From DASWHR01 sp035541035 (GTDB taxonomy: Bacteria; Actinomycetota; AC-67), in assembly GCA_035541035.1 (NCBI GenBank), contig DATLFO010000015.1:1-23177 (forward strand): a DNA stretch of 23,177 bases, in the 5' to 3' direction. Made by a program: the position numbers and the translations under genes. Shown piece by piece: positions 1 through 6,819 of the stretch. Under the pieces are notes generated by a model. It was given only the letters and a program-made list of their open reading frames with translations, had not been told where the DNA came from and ran no database searches. The first letter of the stretch is position 1, and each line of letters starts with the position of its first letter.

Positions 1-42
1 GTCCAGGTAACCAAACTCTCCGGGGAGGGTCAAATCACACGT

Positions 43-1119
43 TTGGCATTCCGTTTGCTCGGGTTGCTGGCCCTTCTGGCCACCTCATGCGGGGGGCCCG
101 GGTTCCCGGGACCGGGCGGGGCTCGGGGCGAGTTCGACCCGAGAGAGGTTGTGGACGCCCTCGCCTACGGCGCCATCCCGCCGCTCGACGATCCCACCCA
201 CGTGCCGGCCGCCGAGATCGACCCGGCTGGGCCGGAGCCGCTGGCGGTGATCGAGGCCGGCGGCCGGATCCGGGCGTATCCGCTGTCGATCCTGATCTGG
301 CACGAGGCCGTTAACGATTCGATCGGCGATGTCCCGGTCTTGGTCTCCTACAGCCCGCTGACCGACTCGGTCACCGCCTGGGTGCGCTCGGCCGGCGAGC
401 AGGTCTTCAGCTTCGCCGCCAGCGGCAAGGTCTACGCGGCGACCGGGCTGCTCGCCGACCGCGAGACCGGATCGCTATGGCTGCCTCCTTTCGGCCGGGC
501 GGTCGCCGGCTCGAGCAAAGGGCTGTCGCTCGCGGGGCTGCCCGTCGCCGTGGTCCCGGCATCGGTGTACCGGGAGGCGGTGCCGGACGGAACGGTCGTC
601 TCGCCCGAGACGGGCTTCACCCGCCCGTACGGCCGCTCGCCCTACGCGGGCTACTTGTCGCGCGCCGAGCCGCCGCGGCGTCTGTTTCTTCGCGAGCCCG
701 ACGCGCGCCTGATCCCGAAGGCCCACGTGCTGGCCGTGCCGGGCGATCCCGTCTACCCGTTCGAGGCGGTGCGGGCCGCAGGATCCGTCAACGACGGCGG
801 TGTCGCGGTCTTTTGGATCGAGCGGGTTGCGTCGGCGCTGGATCGCGAGGTGATCGCCGGCGCGCGTGACACCGGATCCGCCGTGGCGTACCTGTCGACG
901 CTCGACGGGCGACGCCTCACCTTCGATCGAATGCCGGGTGAGCCGCTTCGCTTCCGCGACGCGCAGACCGGCACGATCTGGAACGCGCTGGGCCACGGGA
1001 TCGAGGGACCGCTGCGTGGCCGGCGGCTCCGGCCGCTCGCCGCGGTGCGCAGCTTCTGGTTCGCGTGGGCGGCGCTCGACCCGCCGGCCCGGGTTTACGG
1101 TGGGGGTGGGGAGGGCTAA
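43..1119 (+). CDS. DUF3179 domain-containing lipoprotein (358 aa)
   Basis: The N-terminus is a short hydrophobic stretch followed by a lipobox-like LATSC (Cys at residue 16), so this is probably a membrane-anchored extracytoplasmic lipoprotein. The body matches DUF3179: the GAIPPLDDPTHVPAAEI block, then AYPLSILIWHEAVND, and the D-x-E-T-G-SLW motif near residues 140-150. Family function is unknown. Typical members carry a Cys-rich stretch (TFCPLCN-like) after the HEivND block; here it reads SYSPLTDS and both cysteines are absent. The start is a TTG at 43 with GGAGG at 24-28, a rather long spacing. The frame has no stop back to base 1, so a start upstream of the window cannot be excluded. It ends 12 bases before the sigma-factor gene, but no functional link is evident. 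Confidence 0.8.
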   Translation: MAFRLLGLLALLATSCGGPGFPGPGGARGEFDPREVVDALAYGAIPPLDDPTHVPAAEIDPAGPEPLAVIEAGGRIRAYPLSILIWHEAVNDSIGDVPVLVSYSPLTDSVTAWVRSAGEQVFSFAASGKVYAATGLLADRETGSLWLPPFGRAVAGSSKGLSLAGLPVAVVPASVYREAVPDGTVVSPETGFTRPYGRSPYAGYLSRAEPPRRLFLREPDARLIPKAHVLAVPGDPVYPFEAVRAAGSVNDGGVAVFWIERVASALDREVIAGARDTGSAVAYLSTLDGRRLTFDRMPGEPLRFRDAQTGTIWNALGHGIEGPLRGRRLRPLAAVRSFWFAWAALDPPARVYGGGGEG

Positions 1120-1131
1120 GGTACCCGCGCG

Positions 1132-1728
1132 ATGGCCGCCAGCCCCGAATCCTTCACCGAGACCGCGATTCCGCTCATCGAGCAGATGTACGGGACCGCG
1201 CTGCGGCTCACGCGCAACCCCTCGGACGCGGAGGATCTGCTTCAAGAGACCTCGCTGAAGGCCTATCAGGCCTTCGGGCAGTACGAGTCGGGCACCAACC
1301 TGCGCGCCTGGCTCTACAAGATCATGGTCAACACGTTCATCTCGTCCTACCGCAAGTCCAAGCGCCAGCCACAGACCGTGCCCGAAGGCGACAACGAGGA
1401 TTTTTCCCTGTTCGACACGCTCGCCGCGGCCACCCACGAGACGCCCGAGGCGGTCATCCTCGACCAGATCCCCGACGAGCAGGTCAAGGCCGCGCTGGAG
1501 TCGCTGCCCGACCAGTTCCGGATGGCGGTGCTGCTGGCCGACGTCGAGGGCTTTTCGTATAAGGAGATCGCGGACATCACGGGCGTTTCCATCGGAACCG
1601 TGATGAGCCGGCTCCACCGTGGACGCAAGCAACTTCAGAAGCGGCTTTGGGAATTTGCCCGTACCCACGGGTTCGTTACAGAGGAAGAGCCATGGGAAAC
1701 GCCGAGACGGACTGCCGACAGGTCTTAG
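1132..1728 (+). CDS. ECF RNA polymerase sigma factor, SigR/SigH-like (198 aa)
   Basis: Sigma-70 family protein of extracytoplasmic-function size. Region 2 spans about residues 10-80, with the LTRNPSDAEDLLQETSLKAY core and the NLRAWLYKIMVNTFIS DNA-melting and -10-binding part. Region 4 spans about residues 115-180, with ALESLPDQFRMAVLLADVEG and the helix-turn-helix YKEIADITGVSIGTVMSRLHRGR. The overall sequence and the downstream zinc-binding anti-sigma gene resemble the SigR-RsrA (SigH-RshA) thiol-oxidative-stress pair of actinobacteria. The gene overlaps the anti-sigma gene by 37 bases, consistent with translational coupling and stoichiometric production. A TAAGGT hexamer at 1117-1122 lies 9 bases before the ATG and could be its own -10 element. 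No GGAAT-N18-GTT autoregulatory promoter is visible upstream. The exact sigma subgroup is inferred. Confidence 0.93.
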   Translation: MAASPESFTETAIPLIEQMYGTALRLTRNPSDAEDLLQETSLKAYQAFGQYESGTNLRAWLYKIMVNTFISSYRKSKRQPQTVPEGDNEDFSLFDTLAAATHETPEAVILDQIPDEQVKAALESLPDQFRMAVLLADVEGFSYKEIADITGVSIGTVMSRLHRGRKQLQKRLWEFARTHGFVTEEEPWETPRRTADRS

Positions 1729-1943
1729 AGCGCCTGTACCTTTACATCGACGGCGAGATAGCCGGCGGTGATTGCGCGTCCATCGAGGCGCACCTGAAGG
1801 CATGCCCGCCGTGCATGCAGCACGTCGACTTCGAAAAGAACCTCAAAGAGGTCGTGCGCCGCAAGTGCACCGAGGGAGCGGCCCCGCCCGAGCTCGCCGC
1901 GAAGCTGAAGCTGCAGATCCAGAGCATGCTCGGCGGAAGCTAG
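1692..1943 (+). CDS. Zinc-binding anti-sigma factor, RsrA-like (83 aa)
   Basis: Small ZAS-type anti-sigma factor expected to bind and inhibit the upstream sigma factor in the cytoplasm. The zinc/redox residues are visible: C8, H34, C38 and C41, the last three forming the H-x3-C-x2-C motif (HLKACPPC). C28 and a late Cys are additional thiols. Known RsrA proteins release the sigma factor when these cysteines are oxidised to disulfides; that mechanism is family knowledge, not shown here. The ATG at 1692 is chosen because GAGGAAGAG (1681-1689) lies just before it and homology begins there, although the frame is open further upstream. It overlaps the sigma gene by 37 bases. The protein has no membrane segment, as expected for a soluble RsrA-like regulator. 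Confidence 0.9.
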   Translation: MGNAETDCRQVLERLYLYIDGEIAGGDCASIEAHLKACPPCMQHVDFEKNLKEVVRRKCTEGAAPPELAAKLKLQIQSMLGGS

Positions 1944-1957
1944 CGGCGCCGCGCTAG
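1940..1957. terminator. Hairpin between convergent stops, possible bidirectional terminator
   Basis: CTAGCG (1940-1945), a 6-nt loop, then CGCTAG (1952-1957) make a perfect 6-bp stem. It contains the TAG stop of the plus-strand anti-sigma gene and the TAG stop of the minus-strand HD-domain gene. There is no U-tract, so intrinsic termination is uncertain. Confidence 0.35.
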
Positions 1958-3219
1958 ATCACGCCGTCGCGCGCGAGCACGCGGGCCAGCGCCGAGACCA
2001 CGGCCGGGTCGTACTCGTAGGCCGCGCCCCCGTGCAGCGCCTCGATCGCAACCCACGGTGAGACCTTCGCGTTCGCGGAGTTGCCCGTGCACAGGTCGTC
2101 GAAGGTGTTGGCGACGCGCAGGATGCGCGCGCCCATCGTGATCTCGTCGTTGAGGATCTCGCCGGGGCGGCGGTACGGGTCGTGCTGCTCGCGGATCATG
2201 CGCGCGACTTCGGGGAAGGTGCCTGCGGCTGCGACGATGCTCGCGCCCGTGGTCGCCACGTCGGCCCGAAGGCCGGCCGCGGCGTCGGGGCTTTCGGGAT
2301 CTTCGAGCACCACGCGGCCGATGTCGTGCAGCAGCGCCGCATACTCGATCTCGCGAAGCTCGTCCTCGGCGGCGCCCAGTTCGGCGGCCATGGCAACGGC
2401 CAGCTCGGCGACGCGGCGCGAATGACCCGGCTGGGTGTAGCCGGCCATCTCGGGGATCTTCGACAGCGCGCGCAGCGTCTGCACCTCGGTCGTGCGGATC
2501 TGGGTGATCTGACGGAACGCGTAGCGCGTGGCCGCGAGCGGGCCGAGGAACAGCGGGAAGGACCACCCGCCGAGCTTCGGGAACGCGAGCGCGACGAGCG
2601 CGGCGACCGACACGATCGCGGACTGCAGCGCCGCGTTCGAACGCAGCGCGCGCAGCAGGGCCATGGGGGAGCGGGCACGGCGTACGACCGGATCGACCGC
2701 GCCGGTCACCCACAGCCGGGCCGGCTCGAACGCGAGCGCGATCGCCAGCACGGCGATCATGCCGGTGACCGACGCCAGATGCGTGCCGTCCCGGCCGGTC
2801 AGGTGGAGCGGGCCGGTTCCGGCGAGCGCGTCGTAGGCGGCCGCGGCCGCGGTCACGGTCAAAAACGAGGCGGCGATCTCACCGAAGCGAACCTCTCGCT
2901 TGGCGAGCGCGCGAATGCCGCCGGCGACGCACGCGGCCGCCAGGAAGGTCAGGCCCGCGACCGCGGCGGAAGCGGAGCCGGCTCGCGTTCCCTCGAGCAT
3001 CGCGAACGCGAGGCCGGGCGCCAGCGACAGGCGAAGGCGCTTGCCGCTGGGAAGCTCGGTGTCGAGCAGCTCGGTGAGCAGGACGAAGGCGCCGAAGGTG
3101 AAGAGCGCGTCGGCGAAGCCCGCAGGCTGCGCGAACGGGATGAGCACCACCGCGACGACGGCCGCGACGGCCGCCAGCGCGCGGTCGCCCCAGATCGCCG
3201 GGTCAGACGGCCGCTGCAT
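1954..3219 (-). CDS. Membrane protein with degenerate HD-GYP domain (421 aa)
   Basis: The N-terminal half has several hydrophobic helices (about residues 15-215), followed by a C-terminal HD domain (about residues 245-400). The domain keeps an early His (GHSRRVAELA) and the H298-D299 pair (LLHDIGRV). It has lost other HD-GYP signatures: the HPxxG histidine is replaced (VATTGASIV), the HHE-GYP stretch reads QHDPYRRPGEI, and the usual vaD before the C-terminal helix reads ANTFDDL. It is therefore probably catalytically impaired and may act as a sensor or partner. The ATG at 3217-3219 is preceded by GGAGAAGGA and lies within the 3' end of the upstream HD-GYP gene (17-base overlap), so the two are translated together. 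The membrane topology resembles the upstream paralogue, suggesting tandem duplication and divergence. Confidence 0.82.
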   Translation of the reverse strand: MQRPSDPAIWGDRALAAVAAVVAVVLIPFAQPAGFADALFTFGAFVLLTELLDTELPSGKRLRLSLAPGLAFAMLEGTRAGSASAAVAGLTFLAAACVAGGIRALAKREVRFGEIAASFLTVTAAAAAYDALAGTGPLHLTGRDGTHLASVTGMIAVLAIALAFEPARLWVTGAVDPVVRRARSPMALLRALRSNAALQSAIVSVAALVALAFPKLGGWSFPLFLGPLAATRYAFRQITQIRTTEVQTLRALSKIPEMAGYTQPGHSRRVAELAVAMAAELGAAEDELREIEYAALLHDIGRVVLEDPESPDAAAGLRADVATTGASIVAAAGTFPEVARMIREQHDPYRRPGEILNDEITMGARILRVANTFDDLCTGNSANAKVSPWVAIEALHGGAAYEYDPAVVSALARVLARDGVI

Positions 3220-4543
3220 CGTTGTCCTTCTCCTTCGCCTCGTCCAGGCGCCGGAGCCGTTCGATCTCGGGCTCGGCGCGCCACGGGTTCTTGGCAAGCG
3301 CCGTTTCCAGGGCGTCGACGGCCGCGGGATCGAACTGTGTGCCCGCGCACCGGCGAAGCTCGGCCAGCGCCTCCTCCATGGTCATCGGCACCCGATAGGT
3401 CCGTGTTGAGGTCATCGAGTCGAACGCGTCGCAAACCATGATGATCCGGGCGACCAGCGGGATCTCGTCGCCCGTGAGCCCGTCGGGGTAGCCCGAGCCG
3501 TCCATGCGTTCGTGGTGGTGGCGGATCCCGGCGAGCGCGTCCTTGAGCAGCGCGATCTCGGTGACGATCTCATGGCCGCGGATCGGATGGTCCTTCATCG
3601 CGACGTACTCGTCGGGCGTGAGCTTGCCCGGCTTGGCGAGCACGGCCGTGGGCACCCCGACCTTGCCGACGTCGTGCATCAAGGCGGCCAGCCGGAAGGT
3701 TCGAAGCTGCTCGCCGCGCACGCCGTGCTCGCGCGCGACCATCTCGGTCAGCCGGGACACGCGCGCGGCGTGGTCGCGGGTGTAGCGGTCCTTGGCCTCG
3801 AGCGCGGTGACGAGCGACTCCATGGTGGTCTCGTAGGCGAGCTGGGCGCGCACCGCGGCCGCGAACGCGCGGCGGGCCACCAGCAGCGGCACGAGCACGA
3901 AGAGGACCGCGGCCGCGTGCACCTCCATATAGAGGACGCCCAGCAGCAGCCCGAGGAACGCGAATGAGAAGTAGCCGGGCAGCAGCGAGGTGAACTCGGT
4001 ACGCCAGATGTGCCAGGGCGTGTTGCGGAAGCGCGTCTGCGGCGTAGCGAAGTAGAGCATGACCGCGACGATCGCGGTATTGGCCGCAAAGTTGACGCCG
4101 GTGGCGATCAGCACCGGGAACAGGCCCTTGGTGATCGGGGCGGCGAGCAGCTCGGCGCCGACGGGACCGCCGACCGCGCGGTACGAAAGGGCCGCGATCC
4201 CGGTGCAGACCATGAAGTTGGCGCCGTTGAAGATGCGGCTGGCGACCGGGGCGGGATGGCGGCGGATGCCGCGCAGGTTCAGCGCGCCGGCGGCGGCGGC
4301 GATGACGGCGACGGCGGGGCCGTGGGTGATCATCGCGGCGAGCGTGACCACGAACGAGACCGAGTAGCCGCCGCCGCGGGGGAGCGCGACCGGGAACGCC
4401 TCGGCCAGAAGGAACAGGCTCGCGAGGAGTACGGCGTGTCCGGCCGGGATCGGCATGCCGGTCCGGACGGTCGCGATCAGCAATGCGGCTGCCGCTGCGA
4501 CGACGGCGGCAATATAGAGTCGCGCCGGCCAACTGAGCTTCAT
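3203..4543 (-). CDS. Membrane HD-GYP domain protein, probable c-di-GMP phosphodiesterase (446 aa)
   Basis: The N-terminus has about six to seven hydrophobic segments (residues 5-225). The C-terminal half is a complete HD-GYP domain: first His in RDHAARVSRL, H290-D291 in LMHDVGKVG, the DHPIRGHEI block, the HHHE cluster at 342-345 followed by DGSGYPDG (GYP at 351-353), and ARIIMVCDAFDSMTS. All metal-binding positions expected in active HD-GYP phosphodiesterases appear present, so hydrolysis of cyclic di-GMP is the likely activity, controlled by the membrane sensor half. The ATG at 4541-4543 follows TTGGAGGAAACGG, a strong ribosome-binding site. It lies downstream of a 34-residue secreted-peptide gene on the same strand and overlaps the degenerate paralogue downstream. 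The ligand of the membrane domain is unknown; the adjacent peptide is a candidate by position only. Confidence 0.9.
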   Translation of the reverse strand: MKLSWPARLYIAAVVAAAAALLIATVRTGMPIPAGHAVLLASLFLLAEAFPVALPRGGGYSVSFVVTLAAMITHGPAVAVIAAAAGALNLRGIRRHPAPVASRIFNGANFMVCTGIAALSYRAVGGPVGAELLAAPITKGLFPVLIATGVNFAANTAIVAVMLYFATPQTRFRNTPWHIWRTEFTSLLPGYFSFAFLGLLLGVLYMEVHAAAVLFVLVPLLVARRAFAAAVRAQLAYETTMESLVTALEAKDRYTRDHAARVSRLTEMVAREHGVRGEQLRTFRLAALMHDVGKVGVPTAVLAKPGKLTPDEYVAMKDHPIRGHEIVTEIALLKDALAGIRHHHERMDGSGYPDGLTGDEIPLVARIIMVCDAFDSMTSTRTYRVPMTMEEALAELRRCAGTQFDPAAVDALETALAKNPWRAEPEIERLRRLDEAKEKDNDAAAV

Positions 4544-4570
4544 CGCTCCGTTTCCTCCAACGTCGGGGTT

Positions 4571-4604
4571 TCGATAGGGCTATGAGGCCGGCAGGACCCG
4601 CGGG
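4571..4604. repeat. Left arm of long imperfect inverted repeat around the peptide gene
   Basis: This arm, read on the plus strand, matches the reverse complement of 4832-4870 over about 30 of 36 positions. The match includes an exact 14-base block (ATGAGGCCGGCAGG, 4582-4595 against 4843-4856). In the minus-strand transcript the two arms would pair into a long stem with the peptide gene (4624-4728) in its loop. This arm ends shortly before the ribosome-binding site of the HD-GYP gene. Confidence 0.6.
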
Positions 4605-4623
4605 TGTGCTGCGGGTGATGCGG

Positions 4624-4728
4624 TTACTTCGGGTTCAGCCAGCTCGCGTTGAGCCACGACGCGTTCGCACCCGATGCAAGGAACACGGTTGCGAGCGCGG
4701 CCAAGATGCCGAGAATGCGCTTCTTCAT
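4624..4728 (-). CDS. Small secreted peptide precursor (34 aa), mature peptide SWLNASWLNPK
   Basis: The ATG at 4726-4728 follows GGGGGGCGA, and the stop is TAA at 4624-4626. The product has a textbook Sec signal peptide: basic MKKR start, a hydrophobic core of about 15 residues, and an A-x-A cleavage site (ANA at residues 21-23). Cleavage would release an 11-residue peptide, SWLNASWLNPK, containing SWLN twice. The two copies use different codons (TCG-TGG-CTC-AAC and AGC-TGG-CTG-AAC), so the repeat is conserved as protein rather than as a recent DNA duplication. I do not recognise the family. The gene sits in a leader region upstream of two membrane HD-GYP proteins on the same strand and within the loop of a long inverted repeat. 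A signalling peptide or a leader peptide are both possible; neither is proven. Confidence 0.68.
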   Translation of the reverse strand: MKKRILGILAALATVFLASGANASWLNASWLNPK

Positions 4729-5062
4729 TGGGTCGCCCCCCATCGGACGGTAGAGATCGTTCTTGATCGACCCCTCCCGCTTCCGCTGTGGTGCCTGCGC
4801 GGGAAGTCCGTCCGCTCCGCTCGAGTGGCGAGCCCGTCGGGCCCTGCCGGCCTCATGTCGCCCTATACGATTTTCAATTGCGCTTTCGCGCCCCCAACGC
4901 GAGGCGTGCGGAGGATGCAGGTCCCGCGCGTCCCACCCCAGACGACCGCTCGCCGGGCGAATCTTCCGATTCGCCGTCATCGGCCGCAAATGCAAGACCC
5001 CCGAAACGGCCGAAATCACTCATCGGCCGTGCGGGGGGAGCACGTGTGCCTCATCGGACGAG
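4729..5062 (-). ncRNA. Structured leader RNA upstream of the peptide/HD-GYP genes
   Basis: These roughly 330 bases carry no convincing gene but strong hairpins in the minus-strand sense. First, a 14-bp stem with one small internal loop at 4998-5037 (CCCCCG then ACGGCCGA against TCGGCCGT then CGGGGG). Second, a perfect 8-bp stem closed by a GGAA tetraloop at 4956-4975. Third, GCGC-GAAA-GCGC at 4880-4891. Two of the loops are GNRA type, common in riboswitches and other folded RNAs. A promoter at 5069-5098 would start this transcript near 5062. I could not match it to the c-di-GMP-I, c-di-AMP, SAM or cobalamin consensus by eye. The remaining gap at 5099-5264 shows nothing recognisable. Confidence 0.5.
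4832..4870. repeat. Right arm of long imperfect inverted repeat
   Basis: This arm is the partner of 4571-4604. It lies in the 3' part of the leader, about 100 bases upstream of the peptide start codon. The exact 14-base block is 4843-4856. No clear target-site duplication flanks the pair, which argues against a simple transposon remnant. Confidence 0.6.
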
Positions 5063-5068
5063 CGATGC

Positions 5069-5098
5069 TTTGTAACCTCTTTTGAGCATCCGGGTCAA
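5069..5098 (-). promoter_or_regulatory. Sigma-70-type promoter for the leader/peptide/HD-GYP transcript
   Basis: Read on the minus strand, TTGACC (5093-5098) and TACAAA (5069-5074) are separated by 18 bases. They match the TTGACA and TATAAT consensus at 5/6 and 4/6 positions. The surrounding 100 bases are AT-richer than the window. Start of transcription would fall near 5062. Confidence 0.55.
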
Positions 5099-5264
5099 TA
5101 GCCACACCGGAAAACGATGGCTTTCGGAATTTGTTTCGCCTTATCCGGAATTCCATGCGTGTAATTTCCTGGTCGCCTCGGGAGCCCGGTCCCCACGATG
5201 GGCAGGCGCGCGGCGGCGGCCGGGAGCGGCTCGCGCCGTCCGGCCGCCGGTGCCGCAGGGGGTC

Positions 5265-5468
5265 TCAGCCGCCGAACATCGCTCCCTCGGTGCTCCGGTT
5301 CAGATCCTCGGTCAGCCGCCGGATCTCGCTTTGCGGGAAGCGGCGGTGACCGCCGAGGGTGGCCATATAGGGCAGGCGTCCCTCCTTGGCCCAGCGCGAG
5401 ACGGTCTTGGGAGAAACCTGCAGCAGCAAAGCGACTTCGGACGTGCGCAGGAATCGATCGCGGGTCAC
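5265..5468 (-). CDS. bldC: BldC-like small MerR/excisionase-type DNA-binding protein (67 aa)
   Basis: A single winged helix-turn-helix domain fills the protein: FLRTSEVALLLQVSPKTVSRWAKEGRLP, then the wing TLGGHRRFPQSEIRRL. This is the MerR-like head without effector domain that characterises BldC, a developmental regulator in Streptomyces that binds DNA as head-to-tail oligomers on direct repeats; that role is family knowledge. The start is a GTG at 5466-5468 preceded by AAGGAG at good spacing. The frame is open further upstream, but that part has no coding character. It is divergent from the gene at 5621 and lies upstream of, but probably not in one transcript with, the peptide/HD-GYP genes, which have their own promoter. 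Orthology to BldC is likely; the target genes here are unknown. Confidence 0.88.
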   Translation of the reverse strand: MTRDRFLRTSEVALLLQVSPKTVSRWAKEGRLPYMATLGGHRRFPQSEIRRLTEDLNRSTEGAMFGG

Positions 5469-5620
5469 GGTGTTCTCCTTTCCGTGAGGGGTCGTGAGCC
5501 TCGGCTCGCGTGCCGGTGGCGACGCCGCGGCCGGTGCCCGGCTCCGGGGCCTCGGCGCATCGCCCGGGTAGAGTGGGCCATCACGCCGGACCCGCTCGGG
5601 CCGGCTTCGGAGGGATCCCG

Positions 5621-6328
5621 ATGTCGTGGGAAAACGGAACGCCCGGCGCGGGCGCCCCGGTCGCGTCCGGCGAGGCGTCCAACGGCGAGGCGCGCCCGCG
5701 GGCCGCCGCCGAGATCGAGGCGGGCCTGGCCGACATCGCCGGCGTGCGCGCCGCGCGGGTTGTGACCGGAGAGGACGGCCATGTGGCGGAGGTCCACGTT
5801 CTGGCATCGCCCGGCCGTCCGCCCAAGCAACTCGTCCGCGACATTCAGAGCGCCGTGCTCACGCGCTTCGGCATCACCATCGACTACCGAGTCGTGAGCG
5901 TCGTTCAGCTCGAGCGGGAGGTGGAGCGGCAGGGTCCGGCCCCGACGGCCGCCGCAGCGGCCGCCCGGCCGGTGTTGCGGCGCCTGTCGGCCGAGACGGC
6001 CTCGTTCTCGACCGAGATCAAGGTCGGCCTCGCGCTGGAGGGAACCGAGATCGACCGCACGACGCGCGGCCCCGCGACCGCGGGTCTTCGCCTGGTCGCC
6101 TCCGCGACCGTCGATGCGGTCGCGGAGGCGCTCAGCGCCGAAGGGGTCGAGGTCGAGTTCGCCGCCGTCGTGGCCGCCGGTCCCCGGCAGGTCGCGCTCG
6201 TGGTGCTGCGCGTGCTGACCGGCCGCGGCGATCAGGTCGTGTCCGGTTCGGCGGTGATCCGCCGCGACCCGGGTGACGCGGTCGCACGCGCCACGCTCGC
6301 GGCGCTCAACCGCTTCGTCGGCTCCTAG
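5621..6328 (+). CDS. Conserved hypothetical protein with two alpha/beta regions (235 aa)
   Basis: I do not recognise the function. An Ala/Gly-rich N-terminal stretch leads into a first domain (about residues 28-100) with the pattern AEIEAGLADIAGVRAARVV, then HVLASPGRPPKQLVRDIQSAVLTRFGI. This looks like a small beta-alpha-beta (ferredoxin-like) fold. A linker rich in Pro and Ala follows, then a second domain (about 120-235) rich in beta strands and ending in DAVARATLAALNRFVG. There is no signal peptide or membrane helix, so it is probably cytoplasmic. The ATG at 5621 follows GGAGGGA at good spacing; a longer start at 5510 is unlikely. TAGAGT at 5569-5574 is a possible -10 element. It is divergent from bldC. 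Confidence 0.75.
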   Translation: MSWENGTPGAGAPVASGEASNGEARPRAAAEIEAGLADIAGVRAARVVTGEDGHVAEVHVLASPGRPPKQLVRDIQSAVLTRFGITIDYRVVSVVQLEREVERQGPAPTAAAAAARPVLRRLSAETASFSTEIKVGLALEGTEIDRTTRGPATAGLRLVASATVDAVAEALSAEGVEVEFAAVVAAGPRQVALVVLRVLTGRGDQVVSGSAVIRRDPGDAVARATLAALNRFVGS

Positions 6329-6338
6329 CTTCTGTCGT

Positions 6339-6375
6339 ATCGCGCGCATGCCGCGCATTGTGCGAGCCGCGCGAT
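6339..6375. terminator. Hairpin between convergent genes, possible terminator
   Basis: ATCGCGCG (6339-6346) and CGCGCGAT (6368-6375) form a perfect 8-bp stem with a 21-base loop. It lies between the plus-strand gene ending at 6328 and the minus-strand LuxR-type gene ending at 6403. There is no U-tract on either side. Confidence 0.35.
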
Positions 6376-6402
6376 GCGAGCGGCAGGGGAGAAGTACGTA
6401 AC

Positions 6403-6729
6403 TTACGGCTCGTCCAGGCGGATCGCGTTGCGCGCGAACGCGACGAGCCGCGCGCGCGTCGCGGTTCCGGCCTTCGCGTGGATCGTCTCGAGGTGCTTTT
6501 CGACGGTGCGCCGGCTGATGCCCAGCGCCTGTGCGATCTCGGCGTTGGACAGACCGTCCGCGACCAGCGCCAGGATCTCGCTTTGCCGCCGCGTGAATGA
6601 CGCCGCGAACGTCGGCGGCCGCGCGCGCGACCGAATCACGACCGTGGTTCCGTCGGACGCACGCACCGCCAGATCGCTGTCCGGCGCGACGGTGCGAAGC
6701 GGGCTCCCCCCCGCTGTCGTGTGAGACAT
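6403..6729 (-). CDS. Stand-alone LuxR/GerE-type HTH transcriptional regulator (108 aa)
   Basis: The C-terminal two thirds is a LuxR-type DNA-binding domain: FTRRQSEILALVADGLSNAEIAQALGISRRTVEKHLETIHAKAG (about residues 45-90). The scissor-helix residues and the R-T-V-x-x-H-L recognition helix are typical. The first 44 residues are too short for a receiver domain and show no known fold, so the protein is a stand-alone HTH factor of the GerE kind. Its signal input is unclear; it may pair with an unlinked kinase or respond through oligomerisation. The ATG at 6727-6729 follows GAGAGGG. A DUF5317 membrane protein gene lies upstream on the same strand with a 90-base gap. Confidence 0.88.
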   Translation of the reverse strand: MSHTTAGGSPLRTVAPDSDLAVRASDGTTVVIRSRARPPTFAASFTRRQSEILALVADGLSNAEIAQALGISRRTVEKHLETIHAKAGTATRARLVAFARNAIRLDEP

Positions 6730-6819
6730 CGGGACCCTCTCGATGGCCTCAGAGCCGCCGCCCGGCGGACCCGTACCAGAGGGAAACGACCGACCGGGGC
6801 CCTAGGACACGCGGAAGTT

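Noticed and set aside
2182..3441. Long plus-strand open frame across the HD-domain genes
   Set aside because: Its composition is highly biased and it mirrors the codon structure of the minus-strand genes, which have clear domains.
4571..4870. Interpreting the inverted repeat as a MITE-type transposable element
   Set aside because: No target-site duplication is visible and only one copy is in the window; kept as an open alternative, not a call.
4880..5037. c-di-GMP-I (GEMM) riboswitch upstream of the HD-GYP genes
   Set aside because: GNRA hairpins and a GGGACGC stretch are present, but the conserved GGCAAACC and AAAGCC core segments are not.
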